Positions 27,108 through 38,184 of a DNA stretch of 64,000 bases are shown here, one piece after another. The notes below the pieces were generated by a model. That model ran no database searches, was not told the DNA's origin, and saw only the letters and a list, made by a program, of their open reading frames with translations. The position numbers and the translations under genes were made by a program. The first letter of the stretch is position 1, and each line of letters starts with the position of its first letter. This stretch comes from Ascoidea asiatica. Taxonomy: Eukaryota; Ascomycota; Saccharomycetes; Ascoideales; Ascoideaceae. The DNA lies in the NCBI GenBank assembly GCA_001600695.1, contig BCKQ01000004.1:744001-808000 (forward strand), written 5' to 3'.

Positions 27108-28061
27108 CCAGAATTGAGGATCTTCTTTTGAGTTGCTTTTGATTGGACCAGCAACCATAATTGACATATATAAAAAACACTATATAAAGTATTTAAAGTA
27201 TATAAAATATTTATTTTGATGTTTCAATTGAAATAGATGTATACCAGCAGTAACATTGATATATGATATTAAAAAAGAAGACAAAAACAGCTAAAGAGAA
27301 GAACTTTATGGATATCGTTAACAGGTTTTTTTATTCTTGGAAATTCTCTCAAAGCTCTACATTTTTTGGGTTCTTATTATGCTGATTTTCCATTATCAAT
27401 CAAAGATATTTCAACTTTGAAAAAAAAAATTTAAATGGTTTTTGATATTGATTTCTTCATTAAATTATGAGTTCTTCTGCTTAAGTTCATCTAAATTTGA
27501 ACCAATTTTGATAATATTATATTTAATAGTCTCAATTTTGATATATTCCTTAATTTTATCTACTTATAAAAATAAATTTTTCGTTCAAATTTTCAATTAT
27601 TTCCAAAATAAAAAAATTGATATATAAATAAAAAAAAAGTTGATGCTAATTGTCGTGAATGCCAGAATTTTTGGAAATATATATGGGTTATAGGAATAGA
27701 AACATCAATACCTTCAAACCCTGAAATGTTTGAATGGTTTGAAACAAATAATAGTACTACCACTAATGACAAAACTTCTTTTACAAATTTTTTATCAATT
27801 AATGGATTTCCAATAGGTTTCAAAAGTATTGATAATGAAAAAGATGAACGTGATTCAAATAATATTATTGTTATACCGTCAATCGATTCTAATCAACTTT
27901 ATGAACTTTATATTCAAAATCTAATAATGAATTTACTTTTCTTAAATTCATTTATTTTTGGAATCATTTTATTAATAAAAATGAAATTATATATTGCTTT
28001 AGTTTCTGACATAGTAATTTTTTTATATACTATTTTTTTAACATCAATTTTCAATCAATAA
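27108..28061 (+). pseudogene. Decayed multi-pass membrane protein gene, copy A
   Basis: Three frame pieces of one gene are visible: a lead segment in the AGA-AGA-ACT frame from about 27300 (LHFLGSYYADFPLSIKDIST), a middle piece (27442-27627) with hydrophobic helices, and a last piece (27726-28061) ending SIFNQ. The breaks are an extra A in the A run at 27420-27429 (ten A against nine in copy B) and a small deletion near 27615. Copy B at 40292-41515 shows what is missing. The translated product has at least four hydrophobic segments and an NFWKYIWVIGIETSIPS loop. I do not recognise the family. Homology to copy B starts upstream of the coding part, at about 27108. Confidence 0.7.
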
Positions 28062-29180
28062 TTTTATCTTATATTAATATATACAGTATATATAGAGTAT
28101 ATATTTTTTTTCAATTAAATTGATGAATATTGCATCTTTGGCAATTATTAATTTTCAATTATAATTTGTTTTGAGGCTGTTTCATTTGGTGATTTTGTTT
28201 GATCAAAATCAATTTCCTCTTAATTTGTTTTTATGTTTTTGTTATTAATTTGTACGTGTTTTAGTTTTACAAATTAATTTTATTTTTTTTTTTTTTTACA
28301 AATTAGTTTTGTTTGCAAATTAATCTAAATAAGTTGAATATTCTTTATTTATTTTATTTTATTTATTTATATTTTGTTTTGAATTATCTTAGTTTATTAT
28401 ATATAATTGTTTATTATATTATCTACATTTATTAATATTATTTTATTATTATTACTTTTAATTGATTTATTTTATTAATAAATTAATGCTTTATTTAAGA
28501 TCACGTTTTACATCTAAGTTTTTTTGAAATGCCTGTTTTAGGTCTTGAAGAAGAACATAGCTTATTGTCTGCCACAAATTCTCTTCATAAATAGATATTT
28601 TTCTTCAAATTCCTTTAATTCAAATATTAAATTAAAAATCATTTACTTCGATTGAACTTTTTGTTTGCTGCTATACCGGTAGTATTGTTTTTAAAGGAGA
28701 CCCGCATTTCTGGCGCTGTTTCATTTTTTCCTGTTTGAGCAAAAACTCTCAACGTTGAAAAACTTATTTAACTTGTTGTTTTACTCTTGTTTCTGATTCT
28801 CTGAAGTCATTTGATTTGAATTATCATTTTTTATAAATCAATCAATGAGTCTTCAGAAACTATTTTAACTCTGTGAAATATGATTTGGATATTTCATGAA
28901 AAAAAGCATTAGGTCATATTTTTTTATGCAGTCTTCGCCAAAACAAAAGCTAACAGTTAATTATGGTTAATCAGATATACTGGAAACTAAATCAAATTCT
29001 TCAAACATATATCGATTTCAAGATAAAGGAATCCAATAAATAATGATGCAAAAAAACTCACAGTTGCAATGCTTTTAAGCAATCTAATTTCCTACTTTCT
29101 TCAATTCTCCTGCTTTTTTTTTGTTTTTTAATTTTGAATCTTTATATATTATATAAACAATTATTCAATAATTTAGAACC
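28062..29180. other. Spacer upstream of the two-ORF gene
   Basis: AT-rich, with T/TTTA-rich stretches (28260-28500) and a GC-richer patch at about 28660-28770, probably promoter of the gene at 29181. No gene seen. This stretch is absent from the inverted duplicate at 40 kb. Confidence 0.5.
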
Positions 29181-31500
29181 ATGGATTCAAATATAATCTC
29201 AAATAAAGATAATACAAAGAATGAGCAGAATAATAGTGGAAAACCTCCAAAAAATTATTGGTTAAACAATCTCACATATTATCTTGGACAAAAAATCAAT
29301 AGCCTTTATGATAATTTCTCACCACTCATGAAAGTCAGATCCTCAGTAAATGAAAAAATTCAAATTTCCCATATTTATCATAATCCTCATCCTGATACTT
29401 TTCAACATCCTTTTCATTCAATTTCCCAATCAAATTCTGTGCCAGTTTCAATAGCATTCTTTGATTCGAAAAATTCTCAAAAAATCAACAAAAGTTCCAA
29501 TCATAAAGGAAATTTTAAACCTCTCAACCAGTCCGGATTTATTTTCAGAGATTATACTGGTTCAAGTTTCAGAAATTTGTTAAGAAAAAATCAAAAAAAA
29601 AAATTATATAGACCAAAGCTAAGACAATCATTATTATCCGAAAATTCTTCTTTATTTATTTACTTATGATTCAAATATTTCAACTTTTCAATTCAAACCT
29701 CCTAAAAATATTATCACTATTACAACTCCCGTTGAAGATATTGAAAATCACGTTAGCAATTTCAACAATCTTACACCAACTAATCAATCCATTGCAATAG
29801 ATAGTTCCCTTAATTCTATTTCAGATTTTAGTCTTATTTCATATTTTGAATCTATTCAAACTCTTTCATCTCTTCAAACCCCATTACTTCCGATTATAAA
29901 TATCAATTCCAAACCGTTTTTGAATTTTTCATCAAATTTAAGTTCAAATATTGATGATGATTCTTTTTTGTATAAAAATATAAATAATGATCTAAATTTT
30001 AATTCCAATAACAATAATAGTAATGATAATTTGAAGAATATTAATATCACTCCTTCTTGTGATTATTTGATGTTTAATGATAAATTTCATCCAATTATCT
30101 CCTCCGACTTTCAAAAAAATAAAATATCAAATATTTCTAAGAATATTAATCATAAAACTTTCAATGGTGATGATAATGAGAATAATAGTAGTAACGGCAT
30201 AGAAAAAATCAGTAAAAACAAAATTTACCTATCATCTATAGATCAAAATCAATTAAGGTACTCCAAAAAATTTGATCTCTCAAAGGGAAAAGAAAAAGAA
30301 ACCACCAATTTTGAAAGCTTTGAAGTTGAGAACAACCAAAACAATTTTGATGGTCACAAGAATTCAAAAAATGCCACTGATAAAGAAGATGTTGAATTCA
30401 CTTATTTGAATAAAGAAATATTTGATTATTTGATATCTTATCGAAATTCTTTTGAAACAGATTCTGTAAATGAAAATCAAGAAAGCCACAATAAGCATTC
30501 TATTAACTCATCATTAAAAAATGATTCAAATAAAATATTAGAACCACAACCACACCCACAACAACAACAACCAAAAGAAAAAGAAAGCAGCAGAGAAAAA
30601 AACCCATTCGACAACTTTAGCGAAATTATTGGATTTGATTTATATGAAAACAAAAATGTTATTTATCCATCCAATTACCAAATATTTAATGACTTCAAAG
30701 CCCCGGAATATTTACATTTTGAAAAAAAGAACAATGAAATTCGACAAAATAATGAAACTCAAACTCAAAGTCTAAAATATTTACACCAAAATTTAATTTT
30801 TAATTCTAACAATGTTGAAAGAATTGATAGAAATTGTGACCTAAATAATTTTCAAATATTGTCTGATTTGAATAAAGATTACAATGAAAGTATTTTGGAT
30901 GAAATTACTGTATTTGAAAAACCAATATATTCAGGATTTGAAATCTTTGATGATCATATGAATTCAGAAGGCAATAATATTAGTGCTGAAACTAGAAAAG
31001 ATAAAGAAATCAGACTACCTGTAGCATATAAAAATATTTTGAGACCATCAAAGACACTCAACATTGCTGATGAATCAATTTCATCAATTGAAAATAATAA
31101 AGAAATCAATAAAATCAAAAGTTTAAAGAAAAAAAAGTTAACGCAAAATTTGAAATCGGAGAAGAAACAAGAGAGAAAAAAGGATTATGCAGCACTCAAA
31201 AGTTCCAAAACACTTCCAATATTAACTCCAAAAGCAGGAAAGAAAAAACATAATTTTTCTGGCACTCCCAAGAAGATGGCCAAAACAAAGAAAAAAATGC
31301 AAATGGTGAAATTTGGCAAATCTGGAAGCATCTTTGTTAGTAATTCATCTGATGATTCTATCAGAAAGCATGAAACCAGAATTAGTACTACTACATCTAC
31401 TAGTCATAGAAATTTCACATCAAATTCATCAAAGAGTAGTCTTTCTAGCATATCCAATAAATGGTTTAAACTTAAAAACCACCTTAAAAATAAAACATAA
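29181..31500 (+). CDS. Unknown Asn/Ser-rich protein split in two ORFs by a +1 shift
   Basis: ORF 1 (29181-29669, 162 residues) starts MDSNIISNKDNTKNEQ, contains NYWLNNLTYYLGQKINSLYD and a basic stretch LRKNQKKKLYRPKLRQ, and ends LFIYL-TGA. The +1 frame is open from 29623 to 31500 without a credible ATG near its start. It reads on smoothly as DSNISTFQFKPPKNIITIT and ends in a Lys/Ser-rich tail (TPKKMAKTKKKMQMVKF, then Ser runs). The shared low-complexity style and the 47-nt overlap argue for one gene of about 770 residues. The shift could be a mutation, a sequencing error, or recoding at TTA-TGA-T (29664-29670). I do not recognise the protein; no transmembrane segment or enzyme motif was seen. 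No GT-AG intron that would bridge the frames was found. Confidence 0.55.
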
Positions 31501-31539
31501 AATAGAAAAAATGAAATAAGTGCAAATAATAATAAGAAT

Positions 31540-32646
31540 TTAAATTCTAATATTACAGCAAGGGTAATTTGGAAATAATTTTTCCAATAGATTCTTTTTA
31601 AAACCTTTATCATATATATTTTCAATTTCATTTAAACTTCCAACCAACATCATGTCCTTCCGTCTTTTTTCTTCATTTTCATTTTCTTTTTCTTTTTCAT
31701 TTTCATTTTCTCTTTCTTCTTGTTCTTTTAGATTTTCATTTACTTTTTCACTTCTCACACTTTTCAATGATCTCCAATAAAATTCACATAATGGCCAATA
31801 TAATTCACTCCTTTTTGTAACTTTATAATAAAATTCTTTTGTTTTATAATTCTTGTATAATTTTTTATCATTTATCAAATGCTGAATATTTGAGAATTTT
31901 TTCAATTCATTTTGATTTATTCCCAAGTATATATTATAATAAATTTGGAATTGGAAAATTATTAAAACCGTGGAAAGAAAGAACGAAACTATTAATAGAA
32001 TTCCAGAAATTTTATTTTCATTGTTTGATATTATAGTTCGTATGAAAACTCTAATATTTAATTCTGAAATAGATATATTATTATAGGTAAATAGATTTAA
32101 AAAATTCAAAACTGAGGATAAGATTAAAGTAATATTGAAATTGAATAAAAATAATAAAAACATTTTAAAATTATAGTAATGAATACAAGTGTTTAGCCAA
32201 AAGCAATGGTGATCATAATTTAAAGAGCATCGATTGCAATAAATACAATGAACAGATCTTGGAATTCCGAAATCAATTTTACAAATTGAACAGGAATTCA
32301 AACTTTTTATTTGTTTTTTATTATCATTGATACATTTATTATTGCTGTCTTTGATATTGAAGTAGATTAGGTTATCAAAAGGAAATAAATCCTGATAAAA
32401 TCTTTGATTTTGAGATATCACTTGGTTGAAATCTTTTGGATTTTTCTGAAAAGATAAGGTAATAAATAAATAATAATTATTTATTAGTACAATGACAATT
32501 GATATATGTAAAAAGTAGTGAATTTTTGAATAGACTCGAGGATAAACTATAAACAAAAAAGAGAAAGTGCAGTAGGAGAAAATAACCAAGTAAGCCACTG
32601 GCAATATTTTTGAGGCATAATAATAGCTCAACTGAGTCTTATTCAT
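31540..32646 (-). CDS. DHHC-type palmitoyltransferase
   Basis: A 368-residue integral membrane S-acyltransferase. Two hydrophobic segments (about 12-35 and 44-63) precede the cysteine-rich DHHC domain: CSICKIDFGIPRSVHCIYCN, then RCSLNYDHHCFWLNTCIHYY with DHHC at 145-148. Two more transmembrane segments follow (about 160-182 and 210-232). The zinc-binding cysteines and the DHHC tetrad are intact. The residue after DHHC is Phe where most family members have Pro, and the usual NN-CIG reads NTCIH, so this is a divergent member. I cannot assign it to Pfa3, Pfa4, Pfa5, Swf1 or Erf2. The C-terminus has a Glu/Lys repeat (EKEKENENEE-like). A nearly identical fragment lies at 39851-40108. It converges with the two-ORF gene, 40 bp between ends. 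Confidence 0.85.
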   Translation of the reverse strand: MNKTQLSYYYASKILPVAYLVIFSYCTFSFLFIVYPRVYSKIHYFLHISIVIVLINNYYLFITLSFQKNPKDFNQVISQNQRFYQDLFPFDNLIYFNIKDSNNKCINDNKKQIKSLNSCSICKIDFGIPRSVHCIYCNRCSLNYDHHCFWLNTCIHYYNFKMFLLFLFNFNITLILSSVLNFLNLFTYNNISISELNIRVFIRTIISNNENKISGILLIVSFFLSTVLIIFQFQIYYNIYLGINQNELKKFSNIQHLINDKKLYKNYKTKEFYYKVTKRSELYWPLCEFYWRSLKSVRSEKVNENLKEQEERENENEKEKENENEEKRRKDMMLVGSLNEIENIYDKGFKKNLLEKLFPNYPCCNIRI

Positions 32647-33445
32647 TCAAACTCTTTCTTTCTCTTTTATGGTCTTTCCAAAACCCAATTTCAACTAATT
32701 GAGTGAAATGAATAAGATTAATGTTCTTGTCACTGGTAAAAGCATCCCATTCAAATATAAATAACTTTTATTGAAATATGAATAATTTTTTTCAGATACC
32801 ATATGTGTTTTTTTGCTTGAGACCAGATTAAGGGCGCTACTATTCCCGAACGGGTCCTAAGTTCTCCCTGTGCCCCAACAGTCCTGTGTTTCACCCCATG
32901 ACATCCCGATTAAAAGTTTCCAGTGCCAAATCCTTACCCGGAGCCGTGGTTTAAAATGAGTCTGGGAATAAATTTTGTCTTGAGAAATAGCAGTGCGGTC
33001 TGCAGGCAGCGTAGGGTTTACTGGCAGAACGCTGTGAAAACAAACAAAAAACAATAGAAACCACCATTTCGAAATAGAATTAAGAATAGGATAGATATCA
33101 TACCAAAGGTATTATTTTGTTTCCAATATATATTTCCAGATATCCTTGATAAGCGATTAAGAGTGAAAACATATCAGATTACTTATCGATATACTTATTT
33201 TCATTCACCTATTGGTACTGACTTAAGGTAGCAAACAAGAGTTATATACGCTGCTTTTTAGCTCGCTTTATTGCTTTCAAACCAACTGTGTCTTCACAAA
33301 CTTATTAGCTGTACCTGCTTTTAAATTTTTTCCCTTGGTAATGTCTTTATGATAAGGTTAAATAATAGTTATTCAATACTTATCTAATTACATTTTCATT
33401 CTCATATTTATTTTTGTTTTCTGCTTCTTAAAAAGAACCAAAATA
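32647..33445. other. PBP1 upstream region with GC-rich island
   Basis: Divergent spacer between the DHHC gene and PBP1. A GC-rich island at about 32820-33030 includes TTACCCG at 32934-32940 (Reb1-type core) and a CCCGAACGGG inverted repeat near 32848. It lies about 420 bp before the PBP1 ATG and is most simply its promoter core, though a small RNA gene is not excluded. No ORF credible. Confidence 0.45.
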
Positions 33446-36400
33446 ATGAGAACCTTTAATCTGAATCGTAACTCCAATTCAGGTTCTAATAATAATTCAA
33501 ATTCAAATCTGAATTCAAATTCTACTTCAAACTCAACCTCTAGTAAGAAATTTTCAACTAACAATACTTCAAATAATAATAATAATAATGAGTATCGAAA
33601 AACTTCAAAATCAACCTCTAATAATCTGAACTCTGCTTCGAGCTCAAATACAGCAGCAAATCAAAACAATAATAATCGTCGTACGATCTCTGTTATTAAT
33701 ACTAATAACACTAATTCCAATAATAATAATATTAATAGTACAAGTAATTCAAACTCAAATTCAAATATGACTTTGAATAATATTTCAATTAATTCTTCTT
33801 CAAATAATTCCAATAACTCAGATATAAATCTTTCATCTTTGTTTGATTTAAATCCTACTGACTCTAAGATTTTAAATGATCGTTCTAATTTTTTATATTT
33901 TAAAGCTCAAAACTCTTCTGTAATTGCAACTGTAACTTCAGGTGCTCGTTATAAAGGAAAATTAATTACAATTAATCCAAAAAATAATTTAGATATTATT
34001 ATCAAAAATCCAATATCTATTGAACCTTTAATTAGTAATAATTTATTAGATAATTCTACTAATTTAGATAATGATTTACCAGAAATATTAATAATTAAAT
34101 CCAAAGATTTAATGGATATTAAGTTGCTCAATGTAGATTTTTCAAATAATTCGAATTCTATTAATTCAAAACAAGATTCAAAACAAGATTCTAAGCAAGA
34201 ATCTAAGCAGGACACCAAACAAGAATCTAAATCTGAATCTAAATCTGACTCCAAGCAAGATTTCAAACAAGAATTGAAAAAAGATTTTAAGAAAGAGAAC
34301 AGTTCATCAAAAGAACATAAAAAGGAATCCCAAAAAGAAATTAAAAAAGAAACCAGAAAAGAGTCTAAACAAGACCAACTTAAAGATGTAAAAAAAGATG
34401 TAAAAAAAGATGTAAACAAAGATTTAAAAAAAGACGGTAAAAAAGAAGTAAAACAAGATATCAAAAAAGATTCCAAACAAGACTTAAAACAATCGGTAAA
34501 ATCTTCCAAAACAAATGAAATTAAAAAACTAGATGACTTAAAGGAAAAATCTCTCACTTCTGTCAATATCGAAGCTAATGATTTACCTAATAACTTACAA
34601 AACAAAGATAAAAGGGTTGTATCTTCTATAATTAATGATATGCCTTCTACTTTAAAAAGTAAAGAAAGTGCTGTACCAGTTCCAACTGTTTCTAAATCTA
34701 AAAATGTGATTAATACTAAACCAACGAAAATTTCCAAAGCTACTCCTGATGATGATATGCTAGCAAATAGTAAACTTGTTGAAAAGCTTCAATCTCTGGA
34801 AATTAAGCCTACTCCTAAATCCATATCTACTAATACAGCCCAACAAGACATAAAACTTGCAACAAAACTTATACCCAAAAAAATCAATTCTAATGCTTCT
34901 AAAACTTCAGGCAATGAAATCATTAAACTTACTCAAAATAAAAAATCTTCAACAGTCAATAACAATAATAACCCTAATACTAATACTAAAACTAATAAGT
35001 ACAATGTTGATTCTAATTCTATCAGTTTCAAAAAGGCTAATTCTTCAAGTAATTCTAAAACTTTCAAAACCGACACTGATATCTCAAGAAATAATTTTAA
35101 AATTAAAGAGCGTAAACTAGAACAATGGGTTCCATTTAGTATTTCAAATAATTCTAGTACTAATTTTAATAATAATTCTGCCTTAGATGGTTCCCTAGAA
35201 GATTTTGATTTCAATGAAAATTCAAGTAATGCTCAATGGGATCAATTTGCTGTAAATGAAAAAAAATTTGGTATTCGTTCTTCATTTGATGAAAATTTAT
35301 ATACAACTAAAATCTCAACTAATACTCCAGATTTCAATGAAAGATTAGCAAAAGCTAATCGTATTGCCCAAGAAATTGAAGGTCAATCTCATGAAAATAA
35401 TCCTGTAATTGCAGAAGATCGTGGCATATTTTTGGATGTTGATCTTGATGAAGAAGATAAATACTCTGGTGTGGATAGAAGAGGTGAAGAATTGATGGCA
35501 ACATTAAAAAGTGGTGAATCATTTGGAAACTCTAAACCTCCCACTAATTTAAAGCCAAGTAAAACTTCAAAATATATACCACCAAAACAAAGAGCTGAAA
35601 TTCATAACTTAGACCCTGCAATTGTCTCAAGTGTCGCAAGCTCCACAGCTCCTAAGGCCAAATCCAGTATTTCTCAGGTTAAATTTGCAGCAAAATTTTC
35701 TTCTTTATCCCCTTTAATTGAAAAATTTGAACATCCAGTTGAAGCAATCCCTTTAAAAAAAGCTCCCTTAAAGAAGAAATTATCATTCTCCAAGGATATC
35801 AAAGATTATGATCAAAACAAATCAAACGAACAACTTCCTACTCTTACTGAAAAAGTAAGTGATTTAGAAAAAAGATCATTTTCTAGTAATGAATTACCAA
35901 AATCTATTCCTGCAACCCCAGGTGTTATTAGTTCTCTCACTGAAAAAGATAGATCTAATAGCTCTAAAGTTTCAGCAGCCACTAGGACTGCAATTCTAAA
36001 TGATTTGAAAAAAGTTAGACCACTACCAAAATCAGTTGGACATAGAAATTTTAACAATCCTCATGTTCATAGTCATCTAAGGCATTTTCCAAATGAGTCT
36101 CTGAGAATAAATGCACAATCAGAAATAAACTCCTTGAAGGAATTTGCTGCAACTTTTAAAGTTCCTCAAAAATTTCCACCCGATCTAGTATCTATTTTGA
36201 CAAAAGATAAAACAAAGCAAGAAGAAATCATCAAAAAACAAATGGCCGTTGGCAAACTTGGAACAGTAGAAAATGCTGGAATTCCTTCCTCTACAAATGA
36301 GATATCATCTAATATTAAGAGTTTGCCATCTTCAGTTGGCAGATCTGCCACTTCCACAAATAAAATCGATGCCAAAAGTGCAACTCTCGTTTCTGCTGCT

Positions 36401-37657
36401 TCAAAGACCTCGGATGAATCTACACCTATTAAGATTGATGCTAAGTTGCCTGCTAAACCGAAAAGTTCAGATAATTCATCACTTAGCAACAATAGTTCCT
36501 CAAAGACTTCATCTCCACAGAAATCTACGAATAAATTTTTAAGAAAAACCGAACCAACTAGACAAATAAAACTTAATCCAGCTGCAGCTTCTTTCACCCC
36601 TTCCTCTGTTCATTCCTCTCCTATGAGTACTTTTTCTAGAATGGCCTCACCTTCTCTGCAACACTCAAGTACAGCTAATAATCGTACTACCCATTTTTCT
36701 AAGCGAACTAATTCATTTGCCCAGCAATATTATGGCACCAAGGTACCTAAAGCAGATGGTACAAAAGAGCCAATTTTGGGACAAAATTTCAATTTGTTTT
36801 TGCAATCAAGAATAGAACATCCTGATGAAATGTTTTACAATGTCATAGAAAGGCCATATAATACCAAGCCTACTTGGCCAGAGACTATACCTGAATCATA
36901 TGTAACTTTATTGCCACCTGATGATGTGATTATTGCAACTCATCAGAACAATTACTCTCCGCACATGATTCTCAAAGATGATAGTGGTGATAGTAACAAA
37001 GAACTAAATAGTTATGGGCTAAATATCAATACTCCAATAAGTAATGTGGGAAATAGCAATATCAATATTATACCCAACAGCAGCGATAATTATAGTAATA
37101 GTGTGAGTGGTGGTAACACTGCTAATACTAGTAAATCAAACAGTACTGGTAGTAACAATAGTAGAAATGGGTCCAATGGTGGAAACTCCAATAACAGTAA
37201 TAATCGTCGTCATACTGAAAATAATATAGCTAATAATATGTCACCCGTGGCATCTCAGCAAATTATGCCAATGATGAGAGGTGGACCTCCCTTTGAAGGT
37301 GCTATGAATGGCGCTCAGTATGGTGGTATTCCTTTTGTTCCAGCAGGTTATGCTTACGGAAGTTTTCCTCCAGCTATGGGACCAATGCAATATAATCCTT
37401 TGAATATGAGAAATATGCCTCCATATGGAATGGGAATGCCTGGAAATATGCCAAATATGATGGCAATGGATTCTGGGATGATGGATTCTAATGGAACATT
37501 TATACCAAGAGGTTATCAAATGCCTCATAATGGTTATATGCAAGGGCCAAATATTCCTAATGGGCCAAATGGTTATAATTATGGACCAACTATGAGAAAT
37601 AATAATGGACCTGGGGCATCAATGCCTCCTCAGCCTGGTTATTCCAAATATAGTTGA
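33446..37657 (+). CDS. PBP1: Ataxin-2 orthologue, poly(A)-binding-protein-binding protein
   Basis: Pbp1 binds Pab1, promotes stress granules, regulates mRNA 3' ends and restrains TORC1 under respiratory growth. The 1403-residue product is nearly twice S. cerevisiae Pbp1 (722). Order: Asn/Ser-rich tract (1-130), LSm domain (about 145-200, SVIATVTSGARYKGKLITI), a striking Lys/Gln/Asp/Glu repeat block (about 237-355, SKQDSKQESK-type units), the LsmAD domain (about 560-680; FGIRSSFDENLYTT, then ANRIAQEIEG and GVDRRGEELMATL), a RINAQSEINSLKEF motif (about 885-900), low-complexity linkers, and a Met/Pro/Gly-rich C-terminus (MPPYGMGMPGNMPNMMAM). In yeast the Met-rich end acts as a redox-sensitive condensate region. 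Six in-frame CTG codons fall in Ser/Asn contexts. It stops TGA-TGA. Confidence 0.92.
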   Translation: MRTFNLNRNSNSGSNNNSNSNLNSNSTSNSTSSKKFSTNNTSNNNNNNEYRKTSKSTSNNLNSASSSNTAANQNNNNRRTISVINTNNTNSNNNNINSTSNSNSNSNMTLNNISINSSSNNSNNSDINLSSLFDLNPTDSKILNDRSNFLYFKAQNSSVIATVTSGARYKGKLITINPKNNLDIIIKNPISIEPLISNNLLDNSTNLDNDLPEILIIKSKDLMDIKLLNVDFSNNSNSINSKQDSKQDSKQESKQDTKQESKSESKSDSKQDFKQELKKDFKKENSSSKEHKKESQKEIKKETRKESKQDQLKDVKKDVKKDVNKDLKKDGKKEVKQDIKKDSKQDLKQSVKSSKTNEIKKLDDLKEKSLTSVNIEANDLPNNLQNKDKRVVSSIINDMPSTLKSKESAVPVPTVSKSKNVINTKPTKISKATPDDDMLANSKLVEKLQSLEIKPTPKSISTNTAQQDIKLATKLIPKKINSNASKTSGNEIIKLTQNKKSSTVNNNNNPNTNTKTNKYNVDSNSISFKKANSSSNSKTFKTDTDISRNNFKIKERKLEQWVPFSISNNSSTNFNNNSALDGSLEDFDFNENSSNAQWDQFAVNEKKFGIRSSFDENLYTTKISTNTPDFNERLAKANRIAQEIEGQSHENNPVIAEDRGIFLDVDLDEEDKYSGVDRRGEELMATLKSGESFGNSKPPTNLKPSKTSKYIPPKQRAEIHNLDPAIVSSVASSTAPKAKSSISQVKFAAKFSSLSPLIEKFEHPVEAIPLKKAPLKKKLSFSKDIKDYDQNKSNEQLPTLTEKVSDLEKRSFSSNELPKSIPATPGVISSLTEKDRSNSSKVSAATRTAILNDLKKVRPLPKSVGHRNFNNPHVHSHLRHFPNESLRINAQSEINSLKEFAATFKVPQKFPPDLVSILTKDKTKQEEIIKKQMAVGKLGTVENAGIPSSTNEISSNIKSLPSSVGRSATSTNKIDAKSATLVSAASKTSDESTPIKIDAKLPAKPKSSDNSSLSNNSSSKTSSPQKSTNKFLRKTEPTRQIKLNPAAASFTPSSVHSSPMSTFSRMASPSLQHSSTANNRTTHFSKRTNSFAQQYYGTKVPKADGTKEPILGQNFNLFLQSRIEHPDEMFYNVIERPYNTKPTWPETIPESYVTLLPPDDVIIATHQNNYSPHMILKDDSGDSNKELNSYGLNINTPISNVGNSNINIIPNSSDNYSNSVSGGNTANTSKSNSTGSNNSRNGSNGGNSNNSNNRRHTENNIANNMSPVASQQIMPMMRGGPPFEGAMNGAQYGGIPFVPAGYAYGSFPPAMGPMQYNPLNMRNMPPYGMGMPGNMPNMMAMDSGMMDSNGTFIPRGYQMPHNGYMQGPNIPNGPNGYNYGPTMRNNNGPGASMPPQPGYSKYS

Positions 37658-38184
37658 TGACTGACTAGTTAATCATTTCAAAGAAAAATTGAAAAGGCTT
37701 ATTACTTTTTGAGCAAGCTGAATTTGTACTTTTTTTAGAGAATGTAACGAGTAATGGATTTTGTTTCTTTTTGTAATTGTTTCTAAAGGCCAGTCTTTGA
37801 TGTAGTTCCAAAGAGTTATTCTTTTGAAATTTTGAAAAAAAATCAATTTGATTGTTGTAGCTAACTTTTTTTAAAAGGTTAATCCCAGTATTTATGGCTG
37901 CAGGTCACTTTTAGTTGTAGTCACCGAACACATAAAAGAAAAGTGGTGAAGAAACCCGTATAGTTGGCCCCATAATTAAACGTGATTTTGCTAATTTGAA
38001 CGCGTTTGAATAACTCAAGTGAAATTATATTTTTTCAGTTTAAACTCATTTTCGTGTTTTGAATGAAAACATTTACCTGTATATTAAACAGAGAAAGCAT
38101 AATTATGAAACAAGTAGCTCAACTTATGAAATATCTGTTTGCAAATTAAGCATCACTTTCATTGAGATTAATAAGTAAAAAAAA
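37658..38184. other. Spacer PBP1-NSE3
   Basis: PBP1 3' flank and NSE3 promoter, with a slightly GC-richer stretch near 37890-38010. Nothing else seen. Confidence 0.5.

Noticed and set aside
33949-34737. A 262-codon ORF antisense to PBP1
   Set aside because: It is the mirror of the Lys/Asp/Gln repeat block, giving Ser/Phe/Leu-rich low complexity with no domain; PBP1 itself is well supported.
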